From Aeromonas schubertii (GTDB lineage Bacteria; Pseudomonadota; Gammaproteobacteria; Enterobacterales; Aeromonadaceae): DNA of 64,000 nucleotides. The position numbers were made by a program, and so were the translations under genes. Below are positions 57,885 to 64,000 of this stretch, in pieces. Positions within the stretch are counted from its first letter, which is position 1. Each line of letters starts with the position of its first letter. Where the stretch lies: contig NZ_CDDB01000068.1 in assembly GCF_000820105.1 (NCBI RefSeq), forward strand, positions 124,001 through 188,000, read 5' to 3'. The notes under the pieces are model-generated. The model did not search any database, had not been told where the DNA came from, and saw only the letters and a list, made by a program, of their open reading frames with translations.

Positions 57885-60056
57885 ATGGGCTTTGAAGTTG
57901 ATGAGGACATACTGCAGGACTTTCTGGTCGAGGCATCCGAAATCTTGGAGCAACTGTCAGAGCAGCTCGTAGATCTCGAGAAACGGCCCGATGACAGCAA
58001 CCTGCTAAATGCCATCTTCCGCGGATTTCACACGGTTAAGGGTGGTGCCGGTTTTCTCTCTCTCACCGAGCTGGTTGATGCCTGTCACGGTGCGGAGAAT
58101 GTTTTCGACATTCTTCGCAACGGGAAGCGACGGGTTACCCCCGAGCTGATGGATGTGATCCTGCAGGCGTTGGATGCCATCAACGAGATGTTCGCGCAGG
58201 TGCAAAATCGTGAGCAGCCGAGCCCGGCTCCTGACGATGTACTGCATGACCTGCATGAACTCTGCAAACCTGAGGGGGAAGAGCAGCTTCGCTCTACCGC
58301 TTCCGGAGGAAGTTCCTCCCCGGCACCAGCCCCGGAGCCAGAGGTCGCAGCAACGCCTGTCGCCGAGGTCGTAGAACCCATGCCGATGGATCCCGGTACT
58401 CAGGGGGGGATCGACGAGATCTCATCGGATGAGTTTGAGCGTCTGCTCGACGAATTGCACGGTGAGGGCAAGAGCCCGACCACAGTTACTGCATCTTCCC
58501 CTGCGGCGGTTCAATCCGAGAGCGGTGACATCACAGATGACGAGTTCGAGGCCCTGCTCGATCAGCTTCATGGCAAGGGGGCCCACAGCGGGGCTCCTGC
58601 GCCGAATCCATTAAAAGATGTCCAGCGGGAGGTCGATCAGCTCATCGGTGATGACGAGTTCGAACGCCTGTTGGATCAATTACATGGTTCGGGCCAGGGG
58701 CCCACGGCCAAAGATGCTCCCGAGCCTCCCAAACCGGTTGCACCTCCTGCGCCCAAACCGGCCACTGCACAGCCCGAAGTGAAGCCGGCTCCTCAGCCTG
58801 CCGCAACCAAGAGCGAGAGCAAGCCGGCTCCGGCAAAGGCTCCGGCTCCGGCCGAGGGCGCGAAAGAGAGTGCTGCCGCTCAGGCTGATACCACGGTTCG
58901 TGTCGACACCAAGACCCTGGATGTGATCATGAACATGGTTGGTGAGCTGGTGCTGGTGAGAAACCGCCTGGTGAGCCTGGGGATTGCCAGCAACGATGAA
59001 GACATGGCGAAGGCAGTTGCCAATCTGGACGTGGTCACTGCCGACCTGCAAGGGGCGGTGATGAAGACCCGCATGCAGCCCATCAAGAAGGTCTTCGGTC
59101 GTTTCCCCCGGGTCGTACGTGATCTGGCTCGTTCGCTGAAAAAAGAGATCGATCTGGTGCTGATCGGAGAGGATACCGATCTTGACAAGAACCTGGTCGA
59201 AGCCCTTGCCGATCCGTTGGTACACCTGGTGCGTAACTCCTGTGATCACGGTGTCGAGATGCCGGATGTTCGCGCTGCCGCCGGAAAACCCCGTCAGGGC
59301 ACCATAACCCTGAGCGCCTCTCAGGAGGGGGATCATATTCTGCTCTGTATCGAGGACGATGGGGCGGGTATGGATCCCGAAAAGCTCAAGTCCATTGCCA
59401 TCGAGCGTGGGGTGCTGGATGCGGATGCAGCAGCCAGGATGACGGATAACGAAGCGTATAACCTTATTTTTGCCGCCGGCTTCTCGACCAAGAAAGAGAT
59501 CTCGGAGATTTCGGGTCGTGGTGTCGGGATGGATGTGGTCAAGACCAGCATCATCAGCCTGAACGGTTCCATCTTTATCGATTCAGAGAAGGGCAAAGGC
59601 ACGCGCCTGGAGATCAAGGTGCCGTTGACGCTCGCTATTCTGCCGACTCTGATGGTTGAGGTGGGTGAGCAGACCTTCGCTCTTCCCCTTAGCTGTGTGA
59701 ATGAAATTTTCCACCTGGACCTCAAGAAGGCCAACATGGTGGATGGTCAGCTCACTATCATAGTGCGTGAGAAGGCCATTCCCCTGTTTTATCTCCAGCA
59801 GTGGCTGGTTCGTGGTAATCGTCATTACAAGACTCGCCAGGACGCAGGGCATGTGGTGATCGTCCAGATCGGCACCCAGCAGATAGGGTTTGTGGTCGAT
59901 AACCTGATCGGTCAGGAAGAGGTGGTGATCAAGCCTTTGGACAAGTTGCTGCAAGGAACCCCGGGGATGTCGGGGGCCACCATCACCAGCGATGGGGGTA
60001 TTGCCTTGATCCTCGATGTACCTAGCCTGCTTAAGGCCTACGCTCGTCGGCACTGA
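57885..60056 (+). CDS. cheA: Chemotaxis histidine kinase CheA
   Basis: A 723-residue kinase: P1 HPt with His49 (FRGFHTVKGGAGFL), a long linker, P3 dimerisation, P4 ATPase (SCDHGVEMPDVR, AGFSTKKEISEISGRGVGMDVV), and P5 CheW-like domain. The linker (~178-270) carries three copies of a DDEFERLLDQLHG unit separated by Ala/Pro-rich spacers, in the place of a canonical P2. It receives receptor signals and phosphorylates CheY and CheB. Confidence 0.97.
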   Translation: MGFEVDEDILQDFLVEASEILEQLSEQLVDLEKRPDDSNLLNAIFRGFHTVKGGAGFLSLTELVDACHGAENVFDILRNGKRRVTPELMDVILQALDAINEMFAQVQNREQPSPAPDDVLHDLHELCKPEGEEQLRSTASGGSSSPAPAPEPEVAATPVAEVVEPMPMDPGTQGGIDEISSDEFERLLDELHGEGKSPTTVTASSPAAVQSESGDITDDEFEALLDQLHGKGAHSGAPAPNPLKDVQREVDQLIGDDEFERLLDQLHGSGQGPTAKDAPEPPKPVAPPAPKPATAQPEVKPAPQPAATKSESKPAPAKAPAPAEGAKESAAAQADTTVRVDTKTLDVIMNMVGELVLVRNRLVSLGIASNDEDMAKAVANLDVVTADLQGAVMKTRMQPIKKVFGRFPRVVRDLARSLKKEIDLVLIGEDTDLDKNLVEALADPLVHLVRNSCDHGVEMPDVRAAAGKPRQGTITLSASQEGDHILLCIEDDGAGMDPEKLKSIAIERGVLDADAAARMTDNEAYNLIFAAGFSTKKEISEISGRGVGMDVVKTSIISLNGSIFIDSEKGKGTRLEIKVPLTLAILPTLMVEVGEQTFALPLSCVNEIFHLDLKKANMVDGQLTIIVREKAIPLFYLQQWLVRGNRHYKTRQDAGHVVIVQIGTQQIGFVVDNLIGQEEVVIKPLDKLLQGTPGMSGATITSDGGIALILDVPSLLKAYARRH

Positions 60057-60089
60057 TGCCGGCGGCCCAAGGGAGTTATAAGAACAAGA

Positions 60090-61205
60090 ATGGCTGTTAA
60101 AGTACTGGTAGTCGATGACTCGAGTTTCTTCAGGCGCCGCGTCAGCGAGATCATCAACCAAGACCCTGCGATGACAGTGGTCGATACGGCGCAGAATGGC
60201 CGTGAAGCCGTCGATAAGGCGATGGCCTTACGCCCTGATGTCATCACCATGGACATCGAGATGCCGGTGCTCGATGGGATCAGCGCCGTGCGCGAGATCA
60301 TGGCGAAATGTCCAACCCCGATCCTGATGTTCTCTTCACTCACCCATGAGGGAGCCAAGGCGACCCTGGATGCTCTCGATGCCGGTGCCCTCGATTTCTT
60401 GCCCAAGAAGTTTGAGGACATTGCCCGTGACAAAGAAGAGGCTGTTAACCTGCTGCAGCAGCGAGTTAAGGAGATCTCACGCAAGCGATTCATGATGGGG
60501 GCGGCGCGCTCCCGGCCCTCTCCTGAGCCAGCCTCACCGGGTCTGCGCCCTACGCTGTCAACGCCCGTGCGTGCAGTGCCCGATCGCGTGGCCCCTGCAG
60601 CTCCGGTTAGCTTCAAGCGCTCCGGTAAAAGTTATCAATTGGTTGCGATTGGCACCTCTACCGGAGGCCCTGTGGCTCTGCAGGCGGTCTTGACCAAGTT
60701 GCCGGCCGATTTTCCCCATCCGATTTTGCTTATTCAGCATATGCCGGCCACCTTTACGGCCGCGTTTGCTGCCCGTCTCGACGGGCTATGCAAGATAGGA
60801 GTCAAAGAGGCCGCAGACGGCGATGTACTGAAGCCGGGTCAGGCCTATTTGGCGCCTGGCGGCAAGCAGATGCTCATCGATGGCCGTGGTAATGCCGCAC
60901 GTCTGCGCATTATCGACGGGAATGACAAGGTCAACTACAAGCCATGTGTCGATATTACGTTTGCCTCTGCGGCCAAGTCTCACGGTGACAAGGTATTGGC
61001 TATCGTGTTGACCGGCATGGGGGCTGATGGCCGTGATGGGGCGCGTCTGCTGAAAGAGCAGGGCTCGACCATTTGGGCACAGGATGAGGCCAGCTGTGTG
61101 GTCTATGGCATGCCACAAGCGGTCGCAAAGGCGGGTATCGCCAGCGAGTCCCTGCCCCTTGACAAGGTTGCGCAGCGAATTCTGGTTGAGTTGGGACGCC
61201 AATGA
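60090..61205 (+). CDS. cheB: Chemotaxis methylesterase CheB
   Basis: A 371-residue protein with an N-terminal receiver ([13 protein letters not shown], Asp in [13 protein letters not shown]), a Ser/Pro linker, and a C-terminal methylesterase domain ([12 protein letters not shown] with the catalytic Ser, [22 protein letters not shown]). It removes methyl groups from receptors for adaptation. It overlaps the next gene by 4 bp. Confidence 0.97.
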   Translation: MAVKVLVVDDSSFFRRRVSEIINQDPAMTVVDTAQNGREAVDKAMALRPDVITMDIEMPVLDGISAVREIMAKCPTPILMFSSLTHEGAKATLDALDAGALDFLPKKFEDIARDKEEAVNLLQQRVKEISRKRFMMGAARSRPSPEPASPGLRPTLSTPVRAVPDRVAPAAPVSFKRSGKSYQLVAIGTSTGGPVALQAVLTKLPADFPHPILLIQHMPATFTAAFAARLDGLCKIGVKEAADGDVLKPGQAYLAPGGKQMLIDGRGNAARLRIIDGNDKVNYKPCVDITFASAAKSHGDKVLAIVLTGMGADGRDGARLLKEQGSTIWAQDEASCVVYGMPQAVAKAGIASESLPLDKVAQRILVELGRQ

Positions 61206-61942
61206 TCGGCTGGTTTGGCTTGCTACTGGCGCTGGGCTCGATCGCGTTGGCCCAGCAGTGGCATGGCGGCTCGCTCTGGAATCTGGTCGATGGGCCTGCC
61301 TTTGTGATCGTCGTCGGTGGTACCTTGGGGGCTGTGATTTTGCAGACCCCTTCTCTGTACCTCAGGCGGGCACTGCAACAATTCGGTTGGTTGTTTATGC
61401 CGCCGGTACTCGAGCTTGAGGCTCAGGCCAGTCGGCTTGAATCGTGGGCTCAGCGTGGCCGTCAATATGGCTTGTTGGCACTGGAAGAGCAGTCCGATCA
61501 AGAGCGGGAGCCCTTTACCAAGGCCGGGTTGGGAATGCTGGTTGACGGGGTCGAGCTGGAGCGAATGAGGGATCTTCTCGAGGCCGAAATCATGGTCGAG
61601 CAGGAGCGCAACGAACACAGTGCCCGGGTGTTTGAATCCATGGGGGGCTACAGTCCGACCATTGGCATCATAGGGGCAGTGTTGGGCCTTATTCAGGCCA
61701 TGGTTAAGCTGGAGCAGCCTGCCGAGCTGGGCGCCGGGATCGCCGTGGCCTTCGTGGCAACCATCTATGGCGTGGGCCTGGCCAATCTTCTTTATCTGCC
61801 TGTGGCCAATCGGCTGCGGGCTTTTCATTATCATCAACAGCTCTTTCAGGAGATGACCCTGGAGGGGCTGCTCGGCATCGCTCATGGAGAGAGTGCCCCT
61901 CAGCTGAGAAGGCGTTTGCAAATCTATCTGAAGGGAGAGTAG
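61202..61942 (+). CDS. motC: MotC-like flagellar stator subunit (MotA family)
   Basis: A 246-residue four-helix membrane protein of the MotA/PomA family, with [15 protein letters not shown] at the N-terminus. The conserved [27 protein letters not shown] and [29 protein letters not shown] come later. Its place after cheB and before motD-parC-parP is that of motC in Pseudomonas. It forms the ion channel ring with the next product. Confidence 0.9.
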   Translation: MIGWFGLLLALGSIALAQQWHGGSLWNLVDGPAFVIVVGGTLGAVILQTPSLYLRRALQQFGWLFMPPVLELEAQASRLESWAQRGRQYGLLALEEQSDQEREPFTKAGLGMLVDGVELERMRDLLEAEIMVEQERNEHSARVFESMGGYSPTIGIIGAVLGLIQAMVKLEQPAELGAGIAVAFVATIYGVGLANLLYLPVANRLRAFHYHQQLFQEMTLEGLLGIAHGESAPQLRRRLQIYLKGE

Positions 61943-62862
61943 TGATGCCTCGCCGCCGCCGTTCGCCCCTTCACCTGCGTGGTCATGAGCATCTGGACCG
62001 ATGGCTGGTCTCCTATGCCGATTATATGACGCTGATCTTTGCGCTCTTTGTCGTTCTCTATTCGGTGGCCATGGTCAACAAAGAGAAGTACAAGGAGGTA
62101 CTCGAAGGTGTCACACAGGCGTTCACCATGACAGTTCCACAAGGGAAGGGGATATTGGAGGCGCCGGGTGATGCCGTTGTGCCCGGGGTGTCCGGCGAGA
62201 TGAGCCCAACCCTGTTACCCCAGACCGAATCGGCTGCCCCGGAGTCCATGATTAAATCGAAGCAAGATGGCGCAGCTCTTGCAGACATTGATGCTCAGTT
62301 AGGACAGGCAATGGGAGCTTTGGTGGATGCAGGCCTCGTCAAGCTCAATCGGGATGATGAGTGGCTGACCATTGAGCTCAATTCGGGCCTCTTGTTTGCC
62401 AGCGGCAGTGCCAGCCCGAGTCTTAATGCCGGGCCCGTGATCAATGCAGTCTCAAGAATTATCAAACCGGTCGATAACTATGTAAGAGTGCGGGGTTATA
62501 CGGATAACCAGCAGATAAACAATGAAATTTTCCGCTCAAATTGGCAACTTTCGGCCGCCAGGGCGGGCGTGATTCTCGAGGCCATGGTCAGTGATGGCAT
62601 CGACCCCCATCGCTTGGCCATGGAGGCGTATGGGGAGTTCTCCCCCTGGAGCGACAATGAGAGTGAATCGGGCAGAGCACAGAATCGCAAGGTGGTGATC
62701 GCGCTCTCCCGGTATGCCTGGAAGCCGACGTCCCCGACGGCCAGACAGCCCGTCCAGGTTGAGGCACCCCCCAAGGTAGAGCCAGCTCCGGTGGATAGCA
62801 ATAACGTGAAGATCATTGAATTACCCGGCGGCGGTATACGCATAACGACAAGGCAGGAATGA
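61942..62862 (+). CDS. motD: MotD-like flagellar stator subunit (MotB family)
   Basis: A 306-residue protein: a basic N-terminus, one membrane helix carrying the channel Asp (WLVSYADYMTLIFALFVVLYSVAM), and an OmpA-like peptidoglycan-binding domain (VRGYTDNQQINNEIFRSNWQLSAARAGVIL...RLAMEAYGEF...RAQNRKVVIAL). It anchors the stator to the wall. The start overlaps the motC stop by one base. Confidence 0.92.
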   Translation: MMPRRRRSPLHLRGHEHLDRWLVSYADYMTLIFALFVVLYSVAMVNKEKYKEVLEGVTQAFTMTVPQGKGILEAPGDAVVPGVSGEMSPTLLPQTESAAPESMIKSKQDGAALADIDAQLGQAMGALVDAGLVKLNRDDEWLTIELNSGLLFASGSASPSLNAGPVINAVSRIIKPVDNYVRVRGYTDNQQINNEIFRSNWQLSAARAGVILEAMVSDGIDPHRLAMEAYGEFSPWSDNESESGRAQNRKVVIALSRYAWKPTSPTARQPVQVEAPPKVEPAPVDSNNVKIIELPGGGIRITTRQE

Positions 62863-62866
62863 CGAC

Positions 62867-63661
62867 GTGATAGTGTGGACGGTGGCGAATCAGAAGGGTG
62901 GGGTAGGCAAGACGACGACGGTCGTATCGCTGGCCGGTATTCTTGCCCAGCGAGGTAAGCGTGTACTGCTTATCGATACCGATCCTCATGCCTCTCTCAC
63001 CTCATATCTGGACTACGATTCGGATGGTCTGGAGGCAACCCTTTATGAGTTGTTTCAGGCGGCACGCCCGACCGCCGAGCTTGTCGATAAATTGACGCTC
63101 AAGACCAAGTTCGACAACATCAATCTCTTGCCGGCCTCTATCACGCTGGCGACCCTGGACCGTGTCATGGGTAACCGGGAGGGGATGGGGCTTGTTCTCA
63201 AACGGGCCTTGCTTCAGGTGCAAGATCGTTACGATTACGCCATCATCGATTGCCCGCCCGTGTTGGGGGTGATGATGGTCAATGCGGTCGCAGCCTGTGA
63301 TCGCATTCTGGTTCCGGTGCAAACTGAATTCCTGGCCCTCAAGGGGCTGGAGCGCATGATGAAGACCTTTGAGATCATGCAGCGCTCCAAGAAAGGGGGA
63401 TTCAAATATACGGTCGTGCCGACCATGTTTGACAAGCGAACCCGTGCCTCCTTGATGACCCTCAAGTCTATCAAGGATCAGTATGGCGATGCGGTCTGGC
63501 CCTCTGTCATCCCTATTGATACCAAGTTTCGTGATGCCAGTCTGCTGCATGTCCCCCCGTCTATCTATGCACCCGGTAGCCGTGGAACCTATGCCTATCA
63601 GACCTTGCTTCAATATCTCGATACCCTGGAGAAGCGTGTCCGGATGGAGGTTGCCCAGTGA
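62867..63661 (+). CDS. parC: ParC, ParA-like ATPase for polar chemotaxis arrays
   Basis: A 264-residue ParA/Soj-family ATPase with the deviant Walker A NQKGGVGKTTT and YDYAIIDCPPVLGVM. There is no partner parB nearby; instead the next gene is ParP-like, which marks it as the polar chemoreceptor-array positioning ParC known in vibrios and pseudomonads. The start is GTG. It overlaps the parP start by 4 bp. Confidence 0.9.
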   Translation: MIVWTVANQKGGVGKTTTVVSLAGILAQRGKRVLLIDTDPHASLTSYLDYDSDGLEATLYELFQAARPTAELVDKLTLKTKFDNINLLPASITLATLDRVMGNREGMGLVLKRALLQVQDRYDYAIIDCPPVLGVMMVNAVAACDRILVPVQTEFLALKGLERMMKTFEIMQRSKKGGFKYTVVPTMFDKRTRASLMTLKSIKDQYGDAVWPSVIPIDTKFRDASLLHVPPSIYAPGSRGTYAYQTLLQYLDTLEKRVRMEVAQ

Positions 63662-64000
63662 GCCAGTCTACTCAAATCAGGGCCATGGATGATTACTTCC
63701 ACTCCCTCTTGCTGGAGGAAGAGGAGGCCACCGCGCAAGGACACGAGCCACTCCCCGAGCCGAGGCGTTTGGTGGCCGTAGAGACGCGCGTTGCCCCCAG
63801 GCCCTATCTGGAGGAGCCGGAGCGACGCGAGCGTCTGGCAGAGCTTCTGTCCCAGGTCGGACAGGTGCAGGAGGAGATGGAGGCGATCACCCATCTGGAG
63901 GTAGAGTCACTGGCCATCGAGGCCGAGGAGGTGACTCCCGCCCCCGTCGAGGCGCCACCTGTCACTCATCTGGTGGAAGAGACGCTGGTTGCCGAGGAGA
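63658..64000 (+). CDS. parP: ParP-like CheW-domain protein, N-terminal part (runs off window)
   Basis: The frame opens at GTG 63658 and is uninterrupted for 114 codons to the right edge. It begins MSQSTQIRAMDDYFHSLLLEEEE, then a Pro/Glu/Val-rich linker (EPLPEPRRLVAVETRVAPRPYLEEPE...). The conserved N-terminal DDYFHSLLLE motif and position right after parC point to ParP, whose C-terminal CheW-like domain would lie outside the window. Confidence 0.78.
   Translation, partial: MSQSTQIRAMDDYFHSLLLEEEEATAQGHEPLPEPRRLVAVETRVAPRPYLEEPERRERLAELLSQVGQVQEEMEAITHLEVESLAIEAEEVTPAPVEAPPVTHLVEETLVAEE

Noticed and set aside
1-64000. tRNA genes, IS elements, integrases, or CRISPR arrays marking the T3SS island edges
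   Set aside because: I saw no cloverleaf, transposase, integrase or regularly spaced repeats; the left island edge is outside the window.

Overview
The window is GC-rich gammaproteobacterial chromosome, most like Aeromonadaceae (probably Aeromonas). This assignment is inference from gene content: a divergent nagBAC / nagE-hexosaminidase locus beside glnS and fur, a polar-type flagellar cluster with flhF/flhG and parC/parP, and two sigma-54-like promoters ahead of flagellar units. No rRNA, tRNA, CRISPR array, IS element or phage gene was recognised.

Region 1 (1-24402) is a type III secretion island of the Salmonella SPI-2 / Ssa-Esc family. Minus-strand units encode an SsaB-like gatekeeper plus secretin SctC (runs off the left edge). 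Next comes the translocon/effector operon: SseA-like chaperone, two tandem EspA/SseB filament proteins, SscA, SseC, SseD, SseE, a GNAT acetyltransferase, a CesT-like chaperone with a candidate effector, SscB, and an SseF-like effector. Then come the SctV-N-O-P-Q export core, and an SsaM-led unit carrying a low-GC chaperone/effector pair. On the plus strand lie sctR-S-T-U, a lytic transglycosylase and an SsrA-like hybrid kinase; an SsrB-like regulator is convergent with it. Five copies of an 18-bp element (TTCAGGTCTTCACCCTAT) stand upstream of the five T3SS transcription units. The element has the 7-4-7 inverted geometry reported for Salmonella SsrB sites, so the island probably forms one SsrB-type regulon. 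The genes for SctD, E, F, G, I, J, K, L and W are not here and presumably lie beyond the left edge.

Region 2 (24520-38204) is ordinary chromosome: hdfR and maoP; the GlcNAc/chitin-use locus nagC-nagA-nagB (minus) diverging from nagE and a GH20 chitobiase lipoprotein (plus); then glnS, fur, a DUF4442 thioesterase-fold gene and rimO.

Region 3 (38423-64000) is one long plus-strand flagellar and chemotaxis block: fliE-F-G-H-I-J-K-L-M-N-O-P-Q-R, flhB, flhA, flhF, flhG, fliA, cheY, cheZ, cheA, cheB, a MotC/MotD-like second stator pair, parC and the start of parP. The window therefore carries two homologous export apparatuses (SctRSTUV and FliPQR-FlhBA) about 30 kb apart.

Notable features are the shared regulatory box, the duplicated needle-filament gene with a ~60-residue insert, the acetyltransferase embedded in the translocon operon, the low-GC effector cassette between ssaM and sctV, and the SseF homologue with an added C-terminal coiled coil.
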